Positions 56,083 to 64,000 of a stretch of 64,000 nt of DNA are shown here, in pieces. The stretch is from JBAOHV01 sp963714875. Its GTDB lineage: Bacteria > Actinomycetota > Acidimicrobiia > Acidimicrobiales > Microtrichaceae. The notes below the pieces were generated by a model. The model was not told where the DNA came from. It did no database searches and saw only the letters and a list, made by a program, of their open reading frames with translations. Positions within the stretch are counted from its first letter, which is position 1. Every line of letters begins with the position of its first letter. Location: assembly GCA_963714875.1 (NCBI GenBank), contig CAVQQI010000002.1, forward strand, positions 287,167-351,166. The letters are read 5' to 3'. The translations under genes were made by a program, and so were the position numbers.

Positions 56083-57003
56083 ATGACCAGCGACCCCTGC
56101 TCCCCCACCCCTCCACTCGCGCCGCGGGCCCTCGCCCGTTGGCTGTGGCAGCTCACCAAGGACGTGGCCGGGGAGTACTCCGACGACAACGTCAGCGATC
56201 TCGCCGCGTCGATCACCTTCTGGACGATCCTGTCGATCCCCGCCGCGGCGTTGGCACTCGTCAGCGCCCTGAGCTCGCTCGAACCGGTCACGGGAGCGTC
56301 GCTGGCCACCGAGGTCGAGACGCAGACCCAGCAGTTCATCCGCGACACGCTGGTCGACTCGACCACGCTCACCGGCGCGGTCGACCAGTTGTTCAACGAC
56401 TCCGGCTCGGGAATCGCCATCGTCGCGACACTCATCGCGTTGTTCACGTTGTCGAGGGCCTTCGCGGGGCTCATCCGCGCCCTCGACATCGCCTACGAGG
56501 TCGAGGAGGGCCGACCGTTCTGGTACGTGCGGATCGTGGCGATCGGGCTCGGCGTGTCGACGATCGTGGTCGTGGCGGGCGCCGCGACCTTCCTGGCGAT
56601 GCTGCCGTCGTTCGGGCTCGGTCCGGTCATGAGGTTCCTGGCCCCGCTCGCCGCCATCTCGTTGCTGGTCGTGTGGGCCGCAACGCTGTTCCACATCGGG
56701 CCGAACCACCGGACACCGTGGCGCTTCGATGTGCCCGGGGCGGTGTTCACGGCGTTCGGGTGGGTCGCCACCACGCAGCTGTTCGCGTTCTACGTCCGGT
56801 TGTCCGAGGGCCGCAACGAGGTGCAGTCCAGCGTTGCGGCCGTCCTGCTGGCTCTCACCCTGCTGTACCTGCTGAGCCTGGTGCTGGTCGTCGGCGCCGA
56901 GATCAACGACGTGATCGCACGTCGCAGCGGTGTGGTCGTCGAGGTCGAGCCGGTGACCGAGCGGGCACGGGCCGTGCGCGACCGCCTCCGGCAGCGCGAC
57001 TGA
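56083..57003 (+). CDS. YihY/BrkB family membrane protein
   Basis: A 306-aa integral membrane protein with six or so helices. Family features are the N-terminal DNVSDLAASITFWTILSIPA, the segment TLSRAFAGLIRALDIAYEVE, and FDVPGAVFTAFGWVATTQLF, ending with LYLLSLVLVVGAEINDVIA. YihY proteins were once mis-called ribonuclease BN; their role is unknown. It follows the HNH gene by 43 bp in the same direction. Confidence 0.9.
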   Translation: MTSDPCSPTPPLAPRALARWLWQLTKDVAGEYSDDNVSDLAASITFWTILSIPAAALALVSALSSLEPVTGASLATEVETQTQQFIRDTLVDSTTLTGAVDQLFNDSGSGIAIVATLIALFTLSRAFAGLIRALDIAYEVEEGRPFWYVRIVAIGLGVSTIVVVAGAATFLAMLPSFGLGPVMRFLAPLAAISLLVVWAATLFHIGPNHRTPWRFDVPGAVFTAFGWVATTQLFAFYVRLSEGRNEVQSSVAAVLLALTLLYLLSLVLVVGAEINDVIARRSGVVVEVEPVTERARAVRDRLRQRD

Positions 57004-57046
57004 CGCCGGTCCGGACGGCCACGGTCGTTGTCAGCAGCGGCCGTTG

Positions 57047-57226
57047 TCAGCCGCGGTGGATGCGTCCAGCCACGTGCGGCGGTCCGGGCTCGTCGGGGTC
57101 GACCAGGACCTTCACACCGGTCGCGAACCTGACAGCGAACAGGATTCCGTCACGGATCATCTCGTCGACGTCGCCGACCGATACCCCGAGTCGCATCGCA
57201 ACGTCGTGTCGGCTCATCAACTCCAT
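57047..57226 (-). CDS. 59-aa HTH (MerR/excisionase-like) protein
   Basis: A short gene on the minus strand between YihY and the cupin gene. It encodes MELMSRHDVAMRLGVSVGDV followed by DEMIRDGILFAVRFATGVKV and a short tail VLVDPDEPGPPH. The first 45 residues form a helix-turn-helix of the excisionase type, where a wing reads the DNA. There is an alternative ATG three codons in. The regular amino-acid order and good codon use support a real gene. It may control the divergent cupin gene (inference). Confidence 0.65.
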   Translation of the reverse strand: MELMSRHDVAMRLGVSVGDVDEMIRDGILFAVRFATGVKVLVDPDEPGPPHVAGRIHRG

Positions 57227-57395
57227 GGGTCTCCGTCGGCACGTTCATGGTGGTCTGTGAGCCTCCGCCAACCGGAGCCAGGAGTTCGGTCTTCTCGAGC
57301 ACCGGCACTCCGTTCGTCCCGCTGCTGCGATGATGTCGGGCCAGGTGGACGTACTCCAGCGTCCCGAAGCGGACCGCAGAAGAACGAGGTGCGAG

Positions 57396-57938
57396 ATGGG
57401 TATCCGACGGGTGGTCACCGGCCACGACGGCGATGGCAGGGCGGTGTTCGCGAGCGACGAGGTCGTCGAGCCGGTCACCAGCAGCATCGTGGCGGGCTAC
57501 GAGTTCTTCCGGCTGTGGGGCAGCGACGAACCCTGCCGGTTCCCTGACGACGGCTCGCGCCCGTCGTCGGCGCAGTACTTCCCGCCGCTCGGCGGGTTCC
57601 GGTTCGGGCTCTTCACGGTGCCGCCCGACGGCGCGGCCGACCTGAGCGGGATCGACTTCGACGCTGCCCTCGCCGAGATGGAGGAGAAGCTTCCCGGCAT
57701 GGCCGCCCACATGGAGCCCGACCACCCGGGGATGCACACCACCGCGACCGTCGACTACGAGTTCGTGGTGTCCGGCCGGGCGATCCTCGAGCTCGACGAC
57801 GGGGCGACGGTGGAGGTGGGACCGGGCGACACCGTCATCCAGAACGGGACCCGGCACGCGTGGCGCAACCCGTTCGGCGAGCCCTGCCAGATGGTCGTGG
57901 TCCTCGTCGGAGCCCACCACGACGCCATGCCCGGCTGA
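57396..57938 (+). CDS. Cupin-domain protein
   Basis: A 180-aa protein with one C-terminal cupin barrel. The metal-site motifs are HTTATVDYEFVVSGRAILEL and GDTVIQNGTRHAWRNPFGEP, in which histidines and a glutamate could bind a metal. The N-terminal half (SSIVAGYEFFRLWGSDEPCR) is conserved in related actinobacterial proteins, as far as I can judge. ATG 57396 is preferred because GAGG lies just upstream. Enzyme or sensor role unknown. Confidence 0.82.
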   Translation: MGIRRVVTGHDGDGRAVFASDEVVEPVTSSIVAGYEFFRLWGSDEPCRFPDDGSRPSSAQYFPPLGGFRFGLFTVPPDGAADLSGIDFDAALAEMEEKLPGMAAHMEPDHPGMHTTATVDYEFVVSGRAILELDDGATVEVGPGDTVIQNGTRHAWRNPFGEPCQMVVVLVGAHHDAMPG

Positions 57939-58200
57939 CGGCGCGCCGCCAACCCCGTCCCGTCGGACAGGACCGGCCGGCGACCTGGCCCGCTCGGATC
58001 TCCCGGCCAGGGTGAGCGTGACGAACCGGGCCGTCGGTCAGGTTCGAGGTGACGCTCTCCGTCCGGGTCGCGCAGCGAACTCATCGAGAGCATCGCGGAT
58101 CTCGGGAGCGCACCACATACGGCCGCCGCGGCGGTTGGTGAACTCGATGACGACGGGGCGGCGATGGGCGCCGGGTCCCGGTCGCGATACGTCCTGGTGA
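57939..58200. other. Intergenic region of 262 bp, no supported gene
   Basis: The gap between the cupin gene and lipoprotein C. A minus-strand frame ending at 58038 reads partly gene-like (RMWCAPEIRDALDEF) but has no proper start and no family match. I leave it uncalled. Confidence 0.4.
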
Positions 58201-58524
58201 TCAGGCGGGCGGTGCGTTGAGCACGACCGCGATGCCGCTGTAGCTGGCGCTGCCCCTCGAGCCGTCGGACGACAGTCGACCGAGAGGGCGACGCCGTTGA
58301 AGCTCATCTGCAGCAGGTCGCACGACTTGGTGCCGGCGAAGGGCTGCACACCGAGACTGAGCACCGCCAGGCCGGCGGTGCCGGGGTGGTCTCGGTCCCG
58401 GGCTGGTCGGCGGGTTGAAGGCGATGCCGGGCTTCGGCGGCGCACACGCGGCTGCCAGCAGTGCGACCGGAACGGCGACCAGCGGTGCCACCGTGATGCG
58501 AAGACCCTTGTGTGATGTCGTCAT
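58201..58524 (-). pseudogene. Small lipoprotein of the VVLNAPPA family, copy 1 (two compensating frameshifts)
   Basis: About 107 codons. The signal peptide and lipobox are clear (VAVPVALLAAACAPPKPG). The middle is readable only one frame away (GTAGLAVLSLGVQPFAGTKS, then CDLLQMSFNGVALSV), and the end returns to the first frame (GSASYSGIAVVLNAPPA). Two small indels near 58390 and 58270 thus hide an intact protein. The same C-terminus, ISVVLNAPPA, appears at the right edge of the window. Surface-exposed lipoprotein of unknown role. Confidence 0.7.
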
Positions 58525-58667
58525 GTCGATATCCCCCCGAATTCGATGCGCAACCGTCTACCGAGCCGAGGCCACGTGCGCGAGGACTGCTTGGTCGTGT
58601 GCTCATGGCCGGGCGGGTACCCGCTCTGACGTCGCGGTGAGCTTCATCGCCCGGGCATACTCGAGCC

Positions 58668-59042
58668 ATGAAGACGATCGGCAACATCTTGTGGTTCGTG
58701 CTGTCCGGGCTCTGGCTGGCGATCGGCTACTTCCTGGCCGGTCTGGTGTGCTGCATCACGATCATCGGCATCCCCTTCGGCGTCCAGGCATTCAAGCTGG
58801 CCGGTTTCGCGCTGTGGCCCTTCGGTCGCACCGTCGTGCGTCAGCGGACCGAGTCGTCGGTGCTCGAAACGGTCTTCAACGTGATCTGGCTGCTGCTGTT
58901 CGGCTGGGGCCTCTTCATCGCAGCACTCGCTTCGGCGTTGTTGCTGTGCATCACGATCATCGGCATCCCGTTCGCGATCCAAGCGTGGAAGATCGGTGTG
59001 CTCGGGCTGTGGCCGTTCGGCCGCGAAGTGGTCTCGGACTGA
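58668..59042 (+). CDS. YccF-domain membrane protein
   Basis: A 124-aa inner-membrane protein of the YccF family. It carries the duplicated pattern typical of the family: GNILWFVLSGLWLAIGYFLA, CITIIGIPFGVQAFKLAGFA, then NVIWLLLFGWGLFIAALASA and CITIIGIPFAIQAWKIGVLG, with LWPFGR after each half. The start ATG lies 143 bp from the divergent lipoprotein. Its function is not known. Confidence 0.92.
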   Translation: MKTIGNILWFVLSGLWLAIGYFLAGLVCCITIIGIPFGVQAFKLAGFALWPFGRTVVRQRTESSVLETVFNVIWLLLFGWGLFIAALASALLLCITIIGIPFAIQAWKIGVLGLWPFGREVVSD

Positions 59043-59541
59043 CGAGCGTCCGACCCTCGTGCGGCGCCGATGGGGTCGGTCGGGTTCGCAGGGACGTCAC
59101 CCGTGGGGCACGCCGACGAACGGCTCCGGAATCGAGGCGCCTCCCGCAGCCGCTTCCGCGGAATCCCCGCCCGAGCGGGACCGGCAGACAACTCCCGTCG
59201 CCTTGCGACTCCTGGGGTACGGCCACGTCGTAGCAGCGCCGGAACGCGGAATCGTCAGATCCGGAACGCGACGAGAGATGGTCCGCGCTCGGGTCAGGGA
59301 CTGTTGTGACGAGCTCTCGTCGCCGACATCACAGCGTCGCTCCGAGGATCTCGGACGCAAGCTCCTCAGGAACGCCTGGGAGTGCGCCGGCAGGGGCGGC
59401 TCGACTGCTCCAGCCGCTGGACCGCGACCAGGACACCTCCGCGTCGTGGGACATGGCGTCCTGTTCGATCCCGTGCAGAGCGGGTCGACCACTACTGTCC
59501 ATCGCCGGGGAGCGCACCGGGCCGGACGGAAGGAGGGACTC
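59043..59541. other. Intergenic region of about 500 bp with a TTCCGCGGAA palindrome
   Basis: No gene is supported here. A perfect 10-bp palindrome TTCCGCGGAA at 59154-59163 equals the core of the larger palindromes at 33.4 kb. The right end should hold the promoter of the Rieske operon; AAGGAGG sits just before its ATG. The region's length suggests complex regulation of that operon. Confidence 0.5.
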
Positions 59542-60666
59542 ATGGACCGAGATGAGACCCGAAGGGTGATCGCGCGGCTGATCGAACGTGCGGCCGCAGG
59601 CTCGCTCGACCAGGCCCCCGGCACGATGACCGAGGACCTGTCCGACTTCTTCGATCCCGGCCGCTTCGAACAAGAGCGGCAGCAGTTCTTCCTCGACACT
59701 CCGCAGATCGTCGGGTTCGCTGGCGAGGTCCAGGGCGCGGGCAGCTACCTCGCCGCGGAGAGCATGGGGATCCCGGTCGTCGTCACCCGCACCGGCGACG
59801 GCGAGCTCCGGGCGTTCGTGAACGCGTGCGCGCACCGGGGCGCCCAGCTCGCGAAGGGTCACGGCACCGGTCAACGTCTCACGTGCGGGTTCCACGGTTG
59901 GACCTACTCGCTCGACGGGCGGCTCGCCGGCCGGCGGGCCGACGACTGCTTCGAGCCGGTCGCTGACGGCTGCTCGCTCGTCCGCCTCCCGGTGTCGGAC
60001 CGTTCGGGCCTGCTCGTGGTGGGCCTGCATCCCGGGGTGCCGCAGGCACTCGTCGACGGGCACCTCGCCGACATCGAGGATCAGTTCGTCGGCTTCGACT
60101 TCCATGAGCTGCACCCGCTCGAGACCCGCCGCTTCGAGGTGGCGGCGAACTGGAAGCTCATCGCCGCACTCAGCTACGAGAGCTACCACTTCCTCACGCT
60201 GCACCGCGACACGGTCGGCACGATGTTCCGGGGCGACAGCGTGGCCGATACGTTCGGTGACCGGCACAGTCGGTGGGCCTTCGCGCTGAACGGGACCGAG
60301 GAGCTCGGCGGGGTCGATCCGTCCGAATGGCCCGACGAGATCCCCGGCGCGGTGAACCACTGCCTCTTCCCGGGCACCGTGGTGGTCACCAGCCCCGGCG
60401 GGGCCCAGATCATCCGAGCCGAGCCCGGCCCGTCGGTCGGCCAGAGCATCGCCCACTATCACGGGGCGTTCGCCGACCTCGACCGTCGCGACTCCGCCCA
60501 GGCCGCCTACGACTTCGGCGGAAACGCGTTCGAGTTCGAGGATCTGGTCGCCGCCGCCGAGTGCCAGCGCGGCCTGTCGGCCAGCGGGGCACCGATCCAG
60601 ATCGGGCGCAACGAGCCGATGGTGCAGTTCTGGCACCGAGTGTGGCGCGAGCAACTGCACGGCTGA
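59542..60666 (+). CDS. Rieske [2Fe-2S] ring-hydroxylating oxygenase, large subunit
   Basis: A 374-aa oxygenase subunit. The Rieske centre is CAHRG and CGFHGW (about residues 94-117), giving CxH-x17-CxxH. The catalytic domain has NWKLIAALSYESYHFLTLHR, where histidines bind the mononuclear iron; the usual Asp-x-x-His-x4-His appears as ESYHFLTLH. A strong AAGGAGG precedes ATG 59542. No reductase or ferredoxin gene follows. It heads an operon with a sulfotransferase, an MBL protein and an SDR. Substrate unknown, perhaps a steroid or other lipid. Confidence 0.9.
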   Translation: MDRDETRRVIARLIERAAAGSLDQAPGTMTEDLSDFFDPGRFEQERQQFFLDTPQIVGFAGEVQGAGSYLAAESMGIPVVVTRTGDGELRAFVNACAHRGAQLAKGHGTGQRLTCGFHGWTYSLDGRLAGRRADDCFEPVADGCSLVRLPVSDRSGLLVVGLHPGVPQALVDGHLADIEDQFVGFDFHELHPLETRRFEVAANWKLIAALSYESYHFLTLHRDTVGTMFRGDSVADTFGDRHSRWAFALNGTEELGGVDPSEWPDEIPGAVNHCLFPGTVVVTSPGGAQIIRAEPGPSVGQSIAHYHGAFADLDRRDSAQAAYDFGGNAFEFEDLVAAAECQRGLSASGAPIQIGRNEPMVQFWHRVWREQLHG

Positions 60667-60709
60667 CAGCCTCGATGTGAGCGACGTTCCGCAACGAAAG
60701 GGGGAGGGG

Positions 60710-61960
60710 ATGGAGATCCGCATCGACGACCTGCGCGAACCGCAGCGCACCCCCGATGAGCAGCAGGTCTACGACGTCGGCCTCACGATGGACGTCGACC
60801 TCACCCCGGCGACGCTCGTCGACGCAGCCGAGCGCCGGACGGGGCTGTCGGACTTCGACGACCCGTCGTTGCTCGACCGCCTCGCCGCCCAGGTGGACGC
60901 CGTCGATGCCGACGAGGGCCTGTCGGGCATCGGACGGTTCCTCGTCCGGCGCCGCCTCGTGGGGCTGCTCGCCGCCCGACTCCGGTTCGAGGACTTCGTG
61001 CGCCGCCACCCCGAGGCGCTGGAGGTGCAGCTCGAGCCGCCGGTCATCGTGGTGGGCCTGCCCCGCTCGGGCACGACGCACCTGGTGAACCTGCTCGCCG
61101 AGGACACCCGGTTCCGCTCGCTGCCGTTCTGGGAGATCGTCGAGCCCACCCCTGTGCTCGGCGACGGACCGGGCCGCGACGGTGTCGATCCCCGCTACCT
61201 CCGCGCCGTGGCCAACCACCGGGCCGCGCTCGAGGCGTCGCCGCTCACCGCGCTCATGCACGACCAGGCGCCGTCGTCGATCGAGGAGGAGTGCGAGCTG
61301 CTCGACCTCGACCTGTGCACCTACGTGCTGGAGTGGCACGCCCGGGTTCCCCGCTGGCGCGACCACGCCGAGCAACTCGACCAGCACGCGCACTACCGGT
61401 TCCTGCGGACGCAACTGCAGGTGATGAGCTACCTGCGCGGCCCGAACCGATGGGTGCTCAAGTGCCCACAGCACCTGGAGCGGCTCGGGCCCCTGCTCGC
61501 GGCGTTCCCCGACGCCACCGTCGCCTTCACGTTGCGCGACCCGGTGGCCGTGCTGCAGTCGGCCATCACCATGCTCGCCCACGGTGACCGCAACAGGCGG
61601 GTCGAGATCGACGCCGACGGCCTCGCTGAGTACTGGGCCGACCGCATCGAACGACTGCTGCGCGCTGCGGTGCGCGACGCCCACCTGATCCCCGAGCGCC
61701 AGCGGGTCGACGTCGAGTTCCGCGAGTTCATGGCCGACGACCTCGCCGTGGGGCTGCGGATCATCGAGCAGTCCGGGCTGGAGGTCACCGACGCCGCCCG
61801 TGACCAGCTCGCCTCCTACGTGGCGTCGAACCCCCGGGGCAAGGACGGACGCATCGTCTATGACCTGCGCGCCGACTTCGGACTCGAGCCCGACGAGCTC
61901 TACGAGCGGTACGCCTTCTACTTCGACGCGTTTCCCCAGACCCAACGAGAGGTCCTCTGA
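60710..61960 (+). CDS. Sulfotransferase family protein
   Basis: A 416-aa PAPS-dependent sulfotransferase-type enzyme of the group common in actinobacteria. The 5'-phosphosulfate loop is VVGLPRSGTTHLVNLLAED, and a 3'-phosphate site is likely in ATVAFTLRDPVAVLQSAITM. Preceding helices carry RFLVRRRLVGLLAARLRFED. ATG 60710 follows GGGGGAGGGG and is preferred over GTG 60677. Its stop codon overlaps the next ATG (TGATG), so both are coupled. It could sulfate the product of the upstream oxygenase (inference). Confidence 0.88.
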   Translation: MEIRIDDLREPQRTPDEQQVYDVGLTMDVDLTPATLVDAAERRTGLSDFDDPSLLDRLAAQVDAVDADEGLSGIGRFLVRRRLVGLLAARLRFEDFVRRHPEALEVQLEPPVIVVGLPRSGTTHLVNLLAEDTRFRSLPFWEIVEPTPVLGDGPGRDGVDPRYLRAVANHRAALEASPLTALMHDQAPSSIEEECELLDLDLCTYVLEWHARVPRWRDHAEQLDQHAHYRFLRTQLQVMSYLRGPNRWVLKCPQHLERLGPLLAAFPDATVAFTLRDPVAVLQSAITMLAHGDRNRRVEIDADGLAEYWADRIERLLRAAVRDAHLIPERQRVDVEFREFMADDLAVGLRIIEQSGLEVTDAARDQLASYVASNPRGKDGRIVYDLRADFGLEPDELYERYAFYFDAFPQTQREVL

Positions 61961-63204
61961 TGGCCGGCATCCACCGCACCCGACCCGGGGCCGACGCCAT
62001 GGCGGGCGCCACCGGGCAGCAGATCGACCTGGGCGACGGCATCGTCCAGTCGAGCGGCTGGTCGAACAGCTACATGATCCGCACCGACGACGGCCGGGTG
62101 GTCATCAACAGCGGCATGGGGTTCGAGGGTCCGCTGCACCGTCGTGCCTTCGATGCCGTCGACCCGTCACCCGTGCGGGCGGTGATCCTCACCCAGGGCC
62201 ACTACGACCACGTGGGTGGGATCGACGTGGTCCGCGACCCCGACAGCGACGTCATCGCGCAGACCAACTTCACCATGTGGCGCGCCGACAACGAGCGGCT
62301 CGAGACCTTCCGTTCCCGCAACTCGGCGTTCGCGTTCATCGACGCGATCCTCGCCGCCATGGAGCACGCCCGGGCCCTCGGCGTCGGGCAGGTCGCGCAG
62401 GGCCGACCCGAGCCGACGATGACGGTGGACGACCGGACCGAGCTCACCATCGGGGGGCGCCGCATCGAGCTGATCGCAACCCCCGGCGGCGAGACCTTCG
62501 ACTCGATGGTCGTGTGGCTCCCCGAGGAGCGCACGCTGTTCTCGGGCAACCTGTTCGGCCCGCTGTTCGGCCACGTGCCCAATCTCGTCACCATTCGCGG
62601 CGACCGCTACCGCGACGCGCTCACCTACATCTCGTCGCTCGACGTGGTGCGGGAGCTGGCACCCGTTCGGCTGATCACCGGCCACTTCGACCCCATCGAG
62701 GGTGCCGACGTCATCGCGGAGGAGACCCACGCGCTCCAAGAGGCCATGCGTTCGGTGCACGACCAGACCGTCGACGGCATGAACGCCGGCACCGACGTGT
62801 GGCAGCTCATGGGCCGGGTGCGGGTGCCCGGGCACCTCGACGTGGGCGAGGGGTACGGCCAGACCCGGTGGAACGTGCGGGCGATCTGGGAGAACTACGC
62901 GGGCTGGTTCCACCACCGTTCCACCACCGAGCTCTACGGGGTGCAGCCGCTCGCCGTCGCTCCCGACGTCGTGGCAGCGGCCGGGGCCGACACGCTGGTG
63001 GGCGCAGCGCGAGTGCACCTCGACGGTGGGCGACCCGTCGAGGCGCTCCAGCTCACCGACCTGGTGCTCGCCGTCGAGCCCGGCCGTGCCGACGCCACCG
63101 CCGTCGCCATCGACGCCCACCGCCTCCTTCTCGCCGACACCGAGAACTTCTGGGAGACCGCCTGGCTCACACGGGCGGTCACCAAGCTCGAGTCCACGCC
63201 ATGA
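61960..63204 (+). CDS. MBL-fold alkylsulfatase-like hydrolase
   Basis: A 414-aa metallo-beta-lactamase protein resembling the SdsA1/YjcS alkylsulfatases: MBL domain, FGHVPNLVTIRGDRYRDALT, a helical dimerisation part (WNVRAIWENYAGWFHHRSTT) and EALQLTDLVL. It is shorter than true SdsA1 (about 650 aa), as the C-terminal SCP2-like domain is missing. The metal motif reads TQGHYDHVGG, with Gln79 where the first His of HxHxDH is expected; H81, D83 and H84 remain. Activity may be altered or metal-poor. It is coupled to genes on both sides by 1-4 base overlaps. Confidence 0.87.
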   Translation: MAGIHRTRPGADAMAGATGQQIDLGDGIVQSSGWSNSYMIRTDDGRVVINSGMGFEGPLHRRAFDAVDPSPVRAVILTQGHYDHVGGIDVVRDPDSDVIAQTNFTMWRADNERLETFRSRNSAFAFIDAILAAMEHARALGVGQVAQGRPEPTMTVDDRTELTIGGRRIELIATPGGETFDSMVVWLPEERTLFSGNLFGPLFGHVPNLVTIRGDRYRDALTYISSLDVVRELAPVRLITGHFDPIEGADVIAEETHALQEAMRSVHDQTVDGMNAGTDVWQLMGRVRVPGHLDVGEGYGQTRWNVRAIWENYAGWFHHRSTTELYGVQPLAVAPDVVAAAGADTLVGAARVHLDGGRPVEALQLTDLVLAVEPGRADATAVAIDAHRLLLADTENFWETAWLTRAVTKLESTP

Positions 63205-63944
63205 ACTCGGCGCGCTTCGACTTCACCGGGGCCGCCGTGCTCGTCACCGGCGGCACCAGCGGCATCGGCCTCGGCATCGCCCGCGGCTTCGCGGAGGCCG
63301 GTGCGGAGGTCACGATCACCGGGACCCGCCCGAGCGCGAACGACTACGACGTCGACCTCGACGTGTTCGACTACTGCCAACTCGCACTGACCGACGCCGC
63401 CGCCATCGACGCGCTCGCCGCGTCGCTCGGCCGGCTCGATGTGCTCGTGAACAACGCCGGAACCACCATGCCCGGCGGCGACGAGTGGACTCCCGACGGG
63501 TTCAGCGCTGCGGTCGATCTGGGCCTGGTCGGCCCGATGCGTCTCGCCACCGCGTGCGCCGACCTGCTCGCGGCCAGCGAGCTCGAGGGCGGCGGCAGCC
63601 TGATCTCCATCGCCTCGATGGCCGCCTACCGCAGCTCGATGTTCGTGCCCGGCTACGGCGCGGCAAGGGCCGGGATCGTCAACCTCACTGCCAACCTGGC
63701 GCGGCGGTGGGCCAGGCTGGGCATGCGTGCCAACGCCATCGCGCCTGGCGTCATCGAGACGCCGATGACGTCCGCGCTCAGCGCCTACCCCGAGCTCGGC
63801 GACGCCGAGCGCGCCCACATCCCGATGGACCGGTTCGGCACCGTCGATGAGGTCGTCGGCACCGCGCTCTTCCTCGCCAGCTCGTCGGCCAGCTATCTCA
63901 CCGGTCAGACCATCGCCGTCGACGGTGGCTATCTGGCGATCTAG
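63201..63944 (+). CDS. SDR-family oxidoreductase with Lys-to-Arg change
   Basis: A 247-aa short-chain dehydrogenase. The cofactor motif is VLVTGGTSGIGLGIARGF and the NNAG motif is DVLVNNAGTTMP. Position Y152 is followed by GAAR156, so the catalytic lysine of YxxxK is replaced by arginine. The rest, NAIAPGVIETPM and the final YLTGQTIAVDGGYLAI, is standard. ATG 63201 overlaps the upstream stop (ATGA). It closes the Rieske-sulfotransferase-MBL operon. Activity may be kept by Arg or may be lost. Confidence 0.9.
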   Translation: MNSARFDFTGAAVLVTGGTSGIGLGIARGFAEAGAEVTITGTRPSANDYDVDLDVFDYCQLALTDAAAIDALAASLGRLDVLVNNAGTTMPGGDEWTPDGFSAAVDLGLVGPMRLATACADLLAASELEGGGSLISIASMAAYRSSMFVPGYGAARAGIVNLTANLARRWARLGMRANAIAPGVIETPMTSALSAYPELGDAERAHIPMDRFGTVDEVVGTALFLASSSASYLTGQTIAVDGGYLAI

Positions 63945-63964
63945 ACGGGCCGGTTCGCAGCCGC

Positions 63965-64000
63965 TTACGCAGGCGGAGCGTTCAGCACCACCGAGATGCC
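63965..64000 (-). CDS. Lipoprotein of the VVLNAPPA family, copy 2 (partial at window edge)
   Basis: Only the last 11 codons are inside the window: GISVVLNAPPA and TAA. They equal the end of lipoprotein copy 1 at 58201 (GIAVVLNAPPA) except for one residue. The gene therefore continues to the right and is a second family member on the same strand. Confidence 0.65.
   Translation of the reverse strand, partial: GISVVLNAPPA

Noticed and set aside
58038..58445. Minus-strand open frame ending at 58038
   Set aside because: Its first half is the displaced middle of lipoprotein C; its second half has no start or family match.

Overview
The window is about 70% GC with densely packed genes. It reads as an actinobacterial chromosome, most likely an Acidimicrobiia/Ilumatobacter-type organism. 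This is an inference from gene content: a clade-1 HemQ, a GpgS glucosyl-3-phosphoglycerate synthase, a CysO-type sulfur carrier, DUF7144 and LmeA-like proteins, a TM0106-type nuclease, GTG/TTG starts and GTGA/ATGA gene overlaps. I saw no rRNA, tRNA, prophage, insertion sequence or CRISPR array.

Layout. 0-9.5 kb (all minus strand): the end of an Mrp Na+/H+ antiporter operon (mrpA, mrpB, mrpC) and a duplicated ammonium module (amt-glnB, glnD, amt-glnB). Both amt promoters carry GlnR-like boxes with 11-bp phasing. 9.5-17.5 kb: a SulP transporter, membrane proteins, an LmeA-like protein, HemQ, a TauE/SafE permease and a CysO-like carrier. 17.7-21.1 kb: gpgS, glycerate kinase and a GT20 trehalose-phosphate-synthase-like enzyme, a probable compatible-solute group. 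21.1-23.7 kb: a LytR_C protein, then a sigma-70 factor followed directly by a CarH/LitR-type B12-binding regulator that keeps the photoreceptor residues. 23.7-33.3 kb: carboxylesterase, P450, an MprAB-like two-component system with a secreted protein, a tandem TetR and a GH36 galactosidase. 33.3-50.7 kb: CbiM-like transporter, thioesterase, sulfatase, lipoproteins, nuclease, solute-binding protein, YbdK ligase, M20 peptidase, ABC exporter, diguanylate cyclase and glutaminase. 50.7-57.9 kb: a small winged-helix gene bracketed by inverted repeat arrays, then an SDR-SRPBCC-photolyase operon, an Excalibur protein, an HNH nuclease, a YihY protein, a 59-aa HTH protein and a cupin. 58.2-64 kb: two copies of a small lipoprotein family bracket yccF and a tightly coupled operon of Rieske oxygenase, sulfotransferase, MBL-fold alkylsulfatase-like protein and SDR.

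How the genes connect. Nitrogen: ammonium uptake, PII and GlnD lie together, with a glutaminase further on. Light: a B12 photoreceptor-like regulator plus sigma factor at 22 kb and an Fe-S photolyase operon at 52 kb could form one light-responsive circuit (inference). Sulfur: SulP, TauE, CysO-like, arylsulfatase, sulfotransferase and alkylsulfatase-like genes recur.

Caution: at least ten genes, including both PII genes and glnD, are broken by one-base frameshifts, several beside short runs of one base. Because essential genes are hit inside otherwise intact operons, I think most are sequence or assembly errors rather than true decay. They are marked as frameshifted, and the intact protein should be assumed possible.
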